64,000 bases of DNA from positions 208,501-272,500 of the forward strand of contig CAUYUJ010009546.1 in NCBI GenBank assembly GCA_963575745.1, written 5' to 3'. The translations under genes and the position numbers were made by a program. Positions 41,510 through 51,810 of the stretch are shown piece after piece. Below the pieces are notes generated by a model. That model worked only from the letters and a program-made list of their open reading frames with translations, was not told the origin of the DNA and searched no databases. The DNA is from Prorocentrum cordatum (taxonomy: Eukaryota > Sar > Dinophyceae > Prorocentrales > Prorocentraceae). Position 1 is the stretch's first letter; every line of letters begins with the position of its first letter.

Positions 41510-41690
41510 GCAACACAACATCATAAACATGAACCGTCAGAGCCCTGCGCGGACTGCTAGGAACTGCCCCTGGTGGCGCCTCTGGCACCGCCCCTGGGTC
41601 CCTCCGCGCGCCTACGAGGGGGGCCCGGCGCCGATCTAAGAAATCTGCGCGGAGTTCCGACAGCTCCGAGTTGATTCTTTCATTTACGGT
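41510..41690 (-). mobile_element. TIR/fold-back element, CGGCGC family (copy 1)
   Basis: Reverse-complemented, it reads GGAACTCCGCGCAGATTTC, ATCGGCGCCGGGCCCCCC and CAGGGGCGGTGCCAGAGG. This is collinear with 49,866-49,990. The second inverted arm is poorly kept here. Confidence 0.55.
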
Positions 41691-42736
41691 AATGCAGCTT
41701 TGCGTTTCTATATGATCGCGTCCTGGCACCGTTTCCAGGGAATCCGGCAGAACTTGCGACTTGGGACTTGTGAGGGCTTGGCATTGAATCTCAAATCGGG
41801 TGTTTTCGTGTGGGAGATCCTCGCGAAATCGACCCCCCTGGGCCTTCCTTAGGAAGCTCCATGGAAGGGAAGATCATTGGCGGCGATCCCAGGGGGGAAG
41901 TGAGAGAAAGCGCCTTCTCAGAAAGAGCGCGATGTCACTTAAGAAGCCCCGGCGCCTCCTGAGAAGGTCTGCCTCCTGTCACTTCCCTCCTGGGCTCGCC
42001 GCCGAAGTAGTCAGACTTAGAATGATGACAAATCGCCCCAGAGCCCGAGTGTCCTGGAGCACTTCGGAACGGCCGTGGCGCCCAGTACATCCTCCAGGGC
42101 GGCCAACTTTTAGATGTTCCAGGATGTCCTCATCCTGCGCTTATCATCATCCTGCCCGCCTCTGGTAGAAGAGGGACGCTGGCATGAGCGCAGACGCTGT
42201 GCTCTGTCGAACTTGCCACGCTCAACGGCACTGAACCGATGGTGAGCCAAACCGTGAAGCTGGACAACGAACATGGAGGTATCCGCGGGGACTGCCTGGG
42301 CGGGCAGAGAAACTTGTAGAGGCAATGGCGCCTGGGGAAGCTATGGCGATCAACGCGTGCTATGAAATTGTCCCGCGGCGCTGAGAGAGCGCACGTCTCT
42401 GCCGAGAGCGGCGAAAGCCGGCGCGACAACAAGCACGGCAGGGGGAGCAAGAGGCAGCAGGCGCAAGCAGCGGCACACAGCTCTGACATCCCTCAGACAC
42501 CGACGCCGCGCGCGCCGCTTCAAGCCTCCCGCCTCTCTGACGTCGGGGGCCCCGGCATCCCCTCGACCACCGCGTGGGAGGAGGGAGCCCCTCTTCCTCT
42601 TCCCATGCCCTACACACACGTGTGGAACACATATGTTTGCCTCGATGTAACGGATCGTAAATCCCTCGCGGCGGATCAAGGCCCTTTGCGAGCAGTTACT
42701 TGACGAGTAGTGGAACGCGCTTGCCTAGCCTGGGTC
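41691..42736. other. Unassigned spacer
   Basis: Includes CTTCTCAGAAAG and CTCCTGAGAAGG words at 41,912 and 41,964 that pair as an inverted repeat. No gene is supported. Confidence 0.35.
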
Positions 42737-42866
42737 CCCGACCTCAGAGAGGTGTGGATTCCGGCTCTCTGAGGTCGGGGGAGGGGATCCTGGCTCCCTC
42801 TTCCCCTCGCGCGCCGCCCCTTCCTCCCAGAGGAAGGGGAGGGCGGCGCGCGAGGGCACTCCGGCC
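42737..42866. other. Two adjacent strong hairpins
   Basis: At 42,737-42,782 CCCCGACCTCAGAGAG pairs perfectly with CTCTCTGAGGTCGGGG around a 13-base loop. At 42,815-42,866 CCTCGCGCGCCGCC pairs with GGCGGCGCGCGAGG and CCTTCCTC with GAGGAAGG. No T-run follows, so they are not read as terminators. Confidence 0.7.
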
Positions 42867-43404
42867 AGCGAGCGTGCCTCCCGGCGGCCTCCAAGGGCAG
42901 CGTGTCCGCGGAGCCGGGGCAAAGGCGCACGGCACATACCCGTGGTCCATGGTGGTACAGGGGTTTCGGATGGGGTGTTTACAGACGGGTCCTGGGGCTA
43001 AGGTGCTCCCAGGATTTCCAAGGAGGCCCCTACGGTGTCCAGGGGATCCTTCACAAGGCCCACAGGGCCACGGGGGCTCCAGCCTTGAGCGAACAGCTGG
43101 GGGCACCTCGGGCCAGCGGCGCCTTTGGCAACCCCCCATCGGAGGTTGATGGACACCCCACCCTGCCAAGTCGATTCGCGGTTTGCCCTTTGCGGTTCTC
43201 CAGTGGTCGTGGCGTCCACAGCTTTCGCGGGCCTGCGCCCGCCGGATCTGGTCTCCGGCCATTTGTGTTAAAAGAGTTGTTTTGCCAGAGGGGATTTCTG
43301 TCCACCTCTGGAGGCTGAAATCGAGTGCAGAGCGGCCGGCTAGCAAGAAGAAGACAAAGTTGTACAACAACGTATTAGCCAGGGAGGACCCCAAACAGTG
43401 ATGT
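42867..43404. other. Unassigned spacer
   Basis: A minus-strand frame of about 216 codons crosses it, but it has no recognisable domain and includes the hairpins, so it is not called. Confidence 0.3.
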
Positions 43405-43451
43405 TATATATATATATATATATATATAGATGCGGGGTGCTACGTGTATAC

Positions 43452-43490
<39 letters not shown>
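43405..43490. repeat. (TA)n microsatellite, interrupted
   Basis: Two TATATA runs around GATGCGGGGTGCTACGTGTA. TGCACATACGTAGCACCCCG at the right edge forms an inverted partner of GCGGGGTGCTACGTGTA, giving a large hairpin over the whole tract. Confidence 0.85.
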
Positions 43491-43492
<2 letters not shown>

Positions 43493-43639
43493 CACATACG
43501 TAGCACCCCGCAGTCGCGGATAAGAGTGAGGGGGCGGTGGGAACGTCTGCAGTCTGCGAGGCTCTGTAGAAGCCCGCCGCAGGCGCTTATTTTTTGTTGA
43601 AATTCTAGAACGGGCCCGCCGCAGGCGCTGATTTTTCGT

Positions 43640-43870
43640 TAAAGCAATGTGGGTGGGTCGCGGGGTGGGTCGCGGCGCGGGTCGCGGGCGGGTCGCGGGT
43701 GGGTCGCGGGCGGGTCGCGGGTTGGGTCGCGGGTGGGTCGCGGGCCGGGTCGCGGGGAGGACGACACCAAACAACAACAACAACAACAACAACAGCAGCA
43801 ACAACAACAAACAAAAATCAAACAATCAAGCACACAAACAAACAAACAAACAAACACACAGCACAAACAA
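43640..43870. repeat. GGGTCGCGGGC minisatellite (locus 2) followed by (CAA)n and (CAAA)n
   Basis: A ten-base GC unit repeats at 43,652-43,760. It gives way at 43,773 to CAA trinucleotides and at 43,830-43,857 to ACAA tetramers. Confidence 0.9.
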
Positions 43871-44039
43871 CAATAATCCGCATCGCCGGATACCACTTCA
43901 GCCACGCACCCAGAGACATTGAATGACCGTTCGGCCCCCTCACTCTGTATCTATAAACATATATGCACGCATACGAGCGTTGCAATCTCAGTGGTGCAAT
44001 CCATGTTATTTTTTCTTGGTGGTGCATACCAAGCAGTGC

Positions 44040-44810
44040 AATCGGTGTAGTGCATAGTCATGCAAAGCAATGCCATGCAAAGCAACTCAAAGCATTGCAA
44101 CGCAATGAAAAACAAGGCGATCGGAAAGCAAAGCAATGCAAGGCCACGCAACGCAACGCAACGCAACACAATGCACACCTCCGCACGGCAATGCAAAGCA
44201 ACACAAGGCAACGCGACGCAACTCAGCGCAAATCAACACGAATGAACGCAACGTGATGCACATCAATGCAACGCAATGCAAAGCGATGCGCGTCGGTACA
44301 AAGCGATACAACGCAATACTTCGCATTGCAACACAACTCCAAACATTGCCAACACATGCAAAGTAAAGCGATTGCAATACAAAGCAATACCAAGCATTGC
44401 CATTTCAACGCGGCACAGCAACTCAGCCCGATGCAATGCAATGCAACGCACTGCATCGCAGAGCAATGCAAGGCCATGCAAAGCAATTCAACACAATGTG
44501 ATCCTGGGCGACACAAAGCAACCGCACTGCAAAGCGATGAAACGCAACGGAAAGCGTTCCAAGGCAACGCACGGCCTTGCAAGCAATGGACAGCAATGAA
44601 ACGCAACAAGATGCAACGCGGTGCTAAGCAATTCCAGGCAATGCAACACAGCACAATGCAATGCAAAGTGTGAGCCTCGCACAATCAAAACCGTGACCGT
44701 GAACAGATATGCAAAGCGATGCAACGCAATGCAGAGCACTGCGTTTGTAATGCACGGCAACGAGAAGCACTGCAAAGCCATGCGCAGAGCGAGCTTCGCA
44801 CAGTCTAACT
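44040..44810. repeat. Pentameric GCAAN satellite-like tract
   Basis: More than 700 bp built from five-base words GCAAT, GCAAA, GCAAC and GCGAT in near-continuous phase. Unlike a simple microsatellite the fifth base varies freely. Flanked by ordinary sequence at about 44,030 and 44,815. Confidence 0.9.
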
Positions 44811-45890
44811 CGTGACCAGGGACGTCGGCGACGGGCGGCGACGGGCGGCCACAAACGCGGGTTCTCGGATCAGCGCTGGAAACCCCCAGGCGGCGCCTCC
44901 GACGCCGCCCCCTGCGCGCCCCGCGCGCTTGGGAACGGTGGTCCAGCGCCCTGCCAGTATATCCTCGCGGACTGCCGAAATCTAATGCTCGTGGTGGTTG
45001 CCCGTCCGTGTAAGTATGCGCAAATGTGCACGTTTGCGGTCTCAGGTTTGAGGATTTGGGTTTCCCGGCTATGGCCCTTGGATCTATTGCAGTGACCGAC
45101 GAGGGCCAGATTCCGATAGTTTTTAGCCGATTGGTTGTTGGGTATGCCATGTCCCAGGCTCTTCAGTATGTGGAAACATGAGGTTAGCACACGGTTTTGA
45201 AAACGACGCCGCTCACCGGGGCCATTGTTAGACGTGTCAAGCCTTAGAATGATGAGACGTGAAGAAGTCCCAGGCGAAACGCCAGGATCGCCCTACCGCC
45301 ACGCCTGGGGGTGCGACAAGGAGCTGCTGGAGGTGTCGCAGCAGCAGCAGCGGCGGAGCTGGAGGAAGATTAGCGATGGCAGGAAGAGGAGGAGAGGGGG
45401 TGGGCGAGCATGGGGAGACCCAACGGAGGAGGCGGAGGACGACGACGAGGGAAATGAGGAGGATCGTGAGAAAGGCACGGGGGAGCAGGAGGAGGTCCTG
45501 CCCCGTTGGGGGGGGGGTGGAAGCAGGAGGATCCAGGAGGGATATGGGGTTGAAGACGGACAGTTGAGGGACGTGTGAAGAGAGGGAGGGTCGGGTTGAG
45601 GGACGACGAAGGGCAGCGGCCAATGTGTCCCTGACTGCTACACACCATGCCCCCCCCCCGCAATGCCGCCGATTTGCCAGGTTTGTCCATTCTGCATCGC
45701 TTTGTTTGCGCAGGCGGCTAGAACATGTCCTGTGACAACAGCCTTTACATGTAATCCTGCCAGTTTTCGCCATCATCGCCATCGTGTACGTCAGTCGTGC
45801 TGTTACTTCGCTAGACCAGTGATGGTGTTCGCTACGATTGCATCCTGCAGGGGTTGACGAAGTTGATTGGGAAGGATTAGGGGAGGAGGG
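44811..45890. other. Unassigned spacer
   Basis: Contains a CAG run near 45,337 and purine-rich stretches. The long minus-strand Ser/Pro-rich frame across 45.24-46.22 kb is a reading of these purine tracts. Confidence 0.35.
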
Positions 45891-46155
45891 GCCAGAGGAG
45901 GAGGAGGAGGAAGTAGAGCAGTCGTATGATGGTGGTGTTCTCGATGATGGTGAGAGCGAGGGGTAGGGAAGATGAGGAGAGAGAGGATCATGAGGAGGAG
46001 GCGGAGGTTGAGGAGGACGATGACGAGGGGGACGAAGAGGAGGGTTTTGAAGGGGAGCAGGATACGAGAGAAAGGGGGGCAAGAGATAACGGGACAGAGA
46101 AACAGAGTGGAAGAGAGAGAGAGAGAGACAGAGAGAGAGAGAGAGACAGAGAGTA
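45891..46155. repeat. Purine-rich tract with terminal (GA)n
   Basis: GGA/GAG-rich at 45,896-46,060, ending in GAGAGAGAGAGACAGAGAGA around 46,112-46,152. Confidence 0.88.
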
Positions 46156-46194
46156 ATAAACAGGGATGGCGACATGAATGTAGTTAGATTGGTT

Positions 46195-46480
46195 TGGGGC
46201 CGTCCTGGGGCCTTCCTCACTCCATCTTGGCCTGTTCGGGGCCCTCTGTCGGGGCTTTCTCCGGGCCTTCTCGGGTTGTCTTACGGCGTGTTAGGGTCCT
46301 CTGGGGCCGTCTTGGTGTTTTGTGGGAGTCATCTTGGGATGTCTTGTCGGACCGTCTGGAGACTGTGTAAGGGCCTTGGCCTCTGGTGCCTTCTTGGGTG
46401 GCCTGGCGAGAATCTAGAGTCCTGGAGTCATCATTTGGCCGTCTTGGGCCCAGCAGGCAGCCCTTGCATCTTAGTCCGAA
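46195..46480. repeat. Degenerate CTTGGGGCC minisatellite (locus 2)
   Basis: GGGGCCGTCCTGGGGCCTTC and related words recur as at 33,010-33,680. No gene is supported. Confidence 0.65.
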
Positions 46481-46604
46481 GCGCCTGTCACGCAACACAA
46501 GTCGGTTGTTCAGTGATGAATCTCCGAATCACGCATCGTCAATCGCTTTGTGCTTCAGTGAGTTGGTCTCTTGTGGCCCTTTTGGGTCGTCTGGGTGGAA
46601 CGGG

Positions 46605-46700
46605 ACGCGAGCTCGGGCTCGGACTCGGGCTGTGCTCGGCCCGTGGTCAGTTCTGGGTTCGGGCTCGGGCTTAGTCTCGAGCTCGGGCTCGGGCTCTCTG
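46605..46700. repeat. (GGGCTC)n hexanucleotide tract
   Basis: CTCGGG units repeat about thirteen times with interruptions by TGTGCTCGGCCCGTGG. Confidence 0.85.
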
Positions 46701-47264
46701 GTGTCGCCAGGATCCCAACTTTGAGGGGTTCGGGCTGTGTAGCGATGGTGAGCGTTGTTGCATGGAGTTTCTCGTGTTTACCTCGCGTGCTGTCTGTACA
46801 CATGAGGCGGATCCCTTTGAGTACCTTGTGGTCGCTGTCCCCGGTTGATTGGAGCTGTGCTTCAGTGGCCGTATCCAATCGGAGTGACACCTCTGAGTCC
46901 TCAGCAGATGTGACTTATGTGTGCTGTCGGCGCCACAAGGCACACCAGAGGCCTGAGTCATCAATGTTGATCATCATGTACGCAACCACCGCCGCCACCA
47001 GGATAGCCGCTATCACTGTGCCTCGGCTCAGAAGCGCACTCGGGCTGAGGTCTGAGATTCGTACGGCTAGCTTCTGTCATGATGGCGTGTCCAGGCCAGG
47101 CGGGCCGAACCGTGCAGGTGCTGCGTCCCCCTCCCACACCGATTCCGCCATCATCAAGTAAAGAGGCATGCGGCCGAGAGAGGATGGAGTGCGCCCTAGC
47201 AGTCGCTTTTACTGCAGCGGTGCACCGAGGATCGCGGCGAAGAGTTTGCCCTGCCACCGGTCTG

Positions 47265-47753
47265 ATGGCAAAGAAGCCCAAAATCCAGAATGAGTGGTAC
47301 AAAGGAGCCAAATCTTATGGAACAGTGGGCGATGATGAATTCGAAGAGGCAGAGAGGATCCGTAATGGGTTCCAGCAAACTGTGTCGTCGGCGTTCGTAA
47401 GCGCAACCAACTTGGCAGCTGCACGCAGACGATTACAAAAGCGGCGATTGTTGAAGGGGCGCGGCTGGGAGGATACGGCCACATCTTCAGGAGCAAGCGC
47501 CTCTCTTGACTCTGAGGACAACGAGGGCGAGACGGACGGTGAATCAGATTCTGACGGCGCTGAAGATTGTGAGGGCACTTCAGGCGGTGACTCCTCGACC
47601 GGAGCGGGAAACGCGAGGGAGCGGAACAAGATTGCCGGAGTCAGTGGGGTTGCCAGCTCTGCCGGCAGCCGGGCTGGCGACGCTCCGAGCAGCGATGCTC
47701 TGTTCGTTGGCTCGGCATCCACAGCCGTAGCCTCATCCCCGAATTGGGTTTGA
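47265..47753 (+). CDS. Unknown acidic Ser-rich protein, 162 codons
   Basis: Not recognised. The ATG at 47,265 follows a frame that is also open upstream to 47,079. The first 60 residues are charged and helix-like (MAKKPKIQNEWYKGAKSYG, DDEFEEAERIRNGFQQ) and end in a basic patch (ARRRLQKRRLLKGRG) that could be nuclear-localising. The rest is a low-complexity Asp/Glu/Ser/Gly tail (DSEDNEGETDGESDSDGAED). Composition is unlike neighbouring repeats and codon choice looks non-repetitive, which favours a real coding segment. It may be a single exon or the 5' part of a transposon gene. Confidence 0.4.
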   Translation: MAKKPKIQNEWYKGAKSYGTVGDDEFEEAERIRNGFQQTVSSAFVSATNLAAARRRLQKRRLLKGRGWEDTATSSGASASLDSEDNEGETDGESDSDGAEDCEGTSGGDSSTGAGNARERNKIAGVSGVASSAGSRAGDAPSSDALFVGSASTAVASSPNWV

Positions 47754-48910
47754 CCCTGCTGGCCTGGAGCAGGGCCTTCACTCTAGGCTCTAGGCCTCCC
47801 AGATGGCCTCGGGTCGGAGGATCGCGCCGCATCGCCGATGCATCGCCGATGTGGCTCGCCGTGGAGCCAGAATTTCCACACGCTGATGGCGCCGATGCGC
47901 CACCAACGTCACCAATGCATCGCGCCGCATTTACTCGGACCCCATGTAGGAGGCAACTATTGTGACTTCATCGATGGCTCCGGGGGCGCTTGTCCTGACC
48001 GAGTCGGGCGATTCGGGGGCCCTGCGGGCCCATGGATGTTTCTCGCCTCGCTGGGCGACATATTATGTGAGCCGACGCTCCTTCCAGCCAGACCTGGATG
48101 GCTCTCCAGGCCTCGGAATCAACGAGGGCCAAAGTTGCCCTGAAGCGTCCGAGACGTCTTTGGGCCCGGAGGTGGCAAGGCCCTCCCCCTGCGGCGTGGC
48201 GACTTCTTCTCGACGTGTGCCCCTGGGAGTCGCGGCCACTTCCCGAGGCCCGCGTTGCAGCCGGAGGACGGGCCAAGGGCTGAACAACGTTGGGTTCAGG
48301 AGGGGCTCCTGGTTTGCGCACCACTCGTAAGACTTTAGGTCGGGAAACCTCCTCGAAGCCGAGGCTCGCCGCGGCCAGAACAGCCCCTCGTTCCTTAGCC
48401 TTCGAATGCTTCCACGATGGCTGTCGTTTTTGGGGGCAGCACCAGGGCCAGGAAGCAGCCCCCAGATGCCAAGAGCGTGGGACGGAAGCGGGAAAGCACG
48501 CCGCGCTTCTTGTGACGCCTGGCTGCGAGGGGGGGCAGGAGGAGGTCGCCACAGAAGCCCCAGATATCTGATGCATCAGTCCGTTCAGCTCGGGCCCCCC
48601 GGGACTCCAGACGTTTTCCCCGAGTCATGTGTAGCATCCGCCGGGAAGCAGAAGCTGCATTGATGGCACACCGCCGTGGGGAACCAAACAGCGTGCCGCC
48701 GTTGAAGGAAAGCCAGGCCTTCGGACAAGAACGAGGGGGTAACACGCCCACGGGCTTTCAACGGCGGCGCGCCACCGACTCCCTCGTTCCCTCCCGGATC
48801 CCGTCTCGATGCCTTACGGTCCCGCGGGCGAGGCCCGGCGAGGGCCGCCAGAGGGCGTACACGGCGAAAGCCCTCCGTAGTGGTGTTGTCCAAGCGTTCG
48901 AGGTCTGGCT
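47754..48910. other. Unassigned spacer with an inverted repeat
   Basis: GTGCCGCCGTTGAAGGAAAG at 48,692 pairs with CTTTCAACGGCGGCGCGCC ending at 48,772, about 80 bp in all. No gene is supported. Confidence 0.4.
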
Positions 48911-49058
48911 TTAAGTCGGGCCTGTCCCTCTACAGGGGGAAAGTCAAAAACAGGCAAAAAATAGTCTGGGGACGATTTTTTTTAGAATTATTGCCCATTT
49001 GGGAGTACTTTTATTTTGTCGTCCACAATCCCCCTGCAGGGGGACAGGCCCGACCGAA
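48911..49058. mobile_element. TIR element (MITE-like), copy b, 148 bp
   Basis: Left end TTAAGTCGGGCCTGTCCCTC; right end GGGGGACAGGCCCGACCGAA, about 28 bp pairing with few mismatches. The interior is AT-rich with a T-run and the inner pair GGACGATT / TTGTCGTCC shared with copy a. The 8-bp direct repeat GTCTGGCT flanks it (48,903-48,910 and 49,059-49,066). No ORF; it would need a transposase from elsewhere. Confidence 0.88.
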
Positions 49059-49865
49059 GTCTGGCTTTCGGGCCATATAATTTTGGACCTACGGCGGCCG
49101 GTCTGGACGGTTTCAGGCACCCACCAGACCGCTCTCGGCGAGGCGCAGCTGCTGGTGAACATCCCGAGTCGAGAACGCCTCCAACCAGCGGAAGCATACC
49201 GAAACTTGCCCTGAGGTCCGACGTCGCGAAAGAACGCAACATCGCCGCAAGCCGCTCCGTACCCCAACTTTCTGCAGCATCTCTCGAGCTGGGTCGAGCC
49301 GTGAGGATCCCGGCGCAACCGAAACCAAGCGCGAAGCGCCCGGTACGGAACGACAGCGACGCCCAGATCTCAGGGTAAGTTTGAGAGTTGTTTCATTTGG
49401 GTGTTGGCACGCTTACCTGCATAGCAGTTCCTCCCCTCCGTCCGCCGCTTAGTCAAATAGCACTGGGCCGAGAAGGCGTGCAAATGAGTCCCGACTTGCA
49501 TGCGGTGAAGAGTCCCTTTCACCCCCCCCACCCCTCCCCCTCCGCAGCTCCAGAGCTCCCGACCGCTTCCCCAGAGGTAGTGTTGCGCCCCAGGCCCACT
49601 TTGAGGGCCCCCGGGCCCGCTAACGGGCCCAGGAGGCTGACATCGAGGAGAAAGGCCGCGACCGAGCAAAATCATATCCTCGGAGATCTGGGATGTCCGA
49701 GGCCCCCGACTTCGCGTTGTTGTTTTCGTCATGCCCCCCCAGAGGACGGGACATTCTCCCCGGGAAGCCGCTCTAGTAGTTGTTTGACGGTTCTGGAGCC
49801 GGGCGAGGGCCCCCAAACGCCGAACACATCCAAAAGCCGTTCGATGATGGCGTACGCATAAGTTT
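49059..49865. other. Unassigned spacer
   Basis: Mixed GC-rich sequence. ORFs up to 157 codons without recognisable domains. Confidence 0.35.
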
Positions 49866-49990
49866 TCGGAGTTCCGCGCGGATTCCCTGAATCGGCGCTG
49901 GACCCCCCTCCTCGCGCGCGGAGCGCGCCAGGGGCGGCGCCAGAGGGGATTCAGCGCCGATTCTCAAGAAACCCGAGCGGAAGTTTATGG
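49866..49990 (+). mobile_element. TIR/fold-back element, CGGCGC family (copy 2)
   Basis: The left arm GGAGTTCCGCGCGGATTCCC plus GAATCGGCGCTG pairs with GATTCAGCGCCGATTCTC and GAAACCCGAGCGGAAG at the right, about 38 bp each. The middle CTCCTCGCGCGCGGAGCGCG and AGGGGCGGCGCCAGAGG matches the copy at 41,510-41,690. Confidence 0.65.
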
Positions 49991-50194
49991 TTACGACGTT
50001 CTTTCTTCTACTTGCTTGGTGACGTTTTCTCCACGCGAGGGGGCCCGGGATATCCGAGGACCCCCCCCAATTGCCCCGGGGGGGGCGCCCTGCTCCTCGC
50101 GCCAAAGCTGGACCGAAGCCCGGCGCGTCGGTCCGCCGTGTCGGAGCGGGACCCGGCGGTGGACCTCTCCGTCGCGGAGCGCCTGGCCGCGGAG

Positions 50195-50955
50195 CGCCAG
50201 GGGGGAGGAGGGAGGAGGGAGGTGAAGGAGGAGGAGGAGGAGGAGGAGGAGGAGGAGGAGGAGGGGAGTGAGGAGGAGGGGGAGGGGGTAGGGGGATGGG
50301 GTTACCAGGATGAGGAGGAGGAGGAGGAGGAGGAGGAGGAGGAGGAGGAGGAGGGAGAGGAGTGGGAGGAGGGGGAGGGGGACAGAGGAGGAGAAGGAGG
50401 AGGAGGAAAGGGGGAGTTGGATGAGGGAGGAAACAGATGGATGAGAAAGCGGAGAAGAAGGAGAAGGAGGAGGATAATGAGGAGGAAGAGGAGAAGGGGG
50501 TAGGCGCAGGGGGGTGAGCAGGAGGAGGAGGAGGAGGAGGAGGAGGAGGAGGAGGAGGAGGAAAGGGGGGAATAGGATGAGAGTGAGGTTGATGAGGGAG
50601 GAAAAAATGGAGGAGGAAGCGGAGAAGGAGGAAGTGTATGAGGAGGAGGAGGAGGAGGAGGAGGAGGAGGAGGAGGAGGCGGAGGAGGAGGAGGAAGGAA
50701 GAGGGGGGGGAGTTGGAGGTGGGAAAAGGAGGGTGAATGGAGAAGGAAGATGGAGGAGAGAGGAGGAGGAGGAGGAGGAGGAGGAGGAGGAGGAGGAGGA
50801 GGAGGAGGAAGCGCAGGAGGCGCAGGAGGAGGAGGGGGCAGAGGGAAAACTTGGTTGGGAGTACGACCGAGGAGGAGGAGGAGGAGGAGGAGGAGGAGGA
50901 GGAGGAGGAGGAGGAGGAGGAGGAGGAGGAGGAGGAGGGAAGAGGAGGGAGGAGG
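50195..50955. repeat. Very long (GGA)n polypurine tract
   Basis: About 750 bp almost without pyrimidines on the plus strand, the longest such tract in the window. Poly-Glu, poly-Arg and, on minus, poly-Ser/Pro/Leu frames of up to 400 codons are consequences of the repeat. Confidence 0.96.
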
Positions 50956-51149
50956 CGGGGACCACTCCTGTTGCCTCCTCCAGTCATCTTGCATGTGCTC
51001 CTCCCTCCTTCTCCATCCCAGTTCCGTTCACAGAACTCAGACCTGTCGCACCCCCAAAACGTGCCCGCAGGTCAGACGGGGCGTTTCTCTTGAGATGTTA
51101 GAGAAGACGACGGCAACGGCGTCGGCGGTGACGACGACGACGACGACGC

Positions 51150-51810
51150 TGACGTGGGCCAGAGTCCTTGGATATTCTTCATGGGGTCTCTTCGGAAAGC
51201 TCTCGGGGGCCTTTGTGCAGGAATTCTGGAGCCTCTTTGGAGTCTCTTGGGAGTGGATTGGGAGTCTCTTCGGGGCCTCTTCGGGCTTCCTGGGGACCCT
51301 TTGTGGGTCTCTTGGGACCTCTTGGGAATCTCTCGGGGCCTCCTGGGGGCCTCTCGGGGCCGAGGACTCGAAATGTCCGTTCGGGTCCCCCGTCTGGGCA
51401 CGCTTTTGGAGCCGTCTCGGGGGCCTGATGGGCCGTCTTGCCGTCTTGGATGCGTTTTGGGCTACTTTGGGGTCCTCTTCGGCTGTTTGGTGTCCTTTTG
51501 GAGGCCTCTTGGGACGACATGGGGGGCCTCTTGCGCCGTGCTGGAGCCGCGGGAAGTGGAAAAGGCGAGGACGCCCACATGTTGTTTTCCCCCATATCTA
51601 TCTGTATATGTACATACACAGAATCACGGGAAATCAATAACCTTGGCCTCTTGGAACGCTCTCTGGAGTGCTCTTGGGGTGTCCTCGAGGCCTCGTGGGC
51701 AGTCTGGAGGGCGTGAAGGCGTTTTGGATTGATCGTTTGGCGATTGGGGACCCTCTCGGACCGTGCCGGGTGCCTCTTGGGGCACTCTTGGCCCGTGTTG
51801 GTATTTTCTG
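51150..51810. repeat. Degenerate CTTGGGGCC minisatellite (locus 3)
   Basis: TCTTGGGACCTCTTGGGAAT-like words recur at about 15-30 bp. Same family as 33,010 and 46,195. Confidence 0.65.

Noticed and set aside
42815-42866. Transcription terminator hairpin
   Set aside because: Strong stem, but eukaryotic context, no following T-run and no adjacent gene.
49773-50987. 404-codon minus-strand Ser/Pro/Leu ORF
   Set aside because: It is the reverse reading of the 750-bp polypurine tract; equally long frames exist in the other phases.
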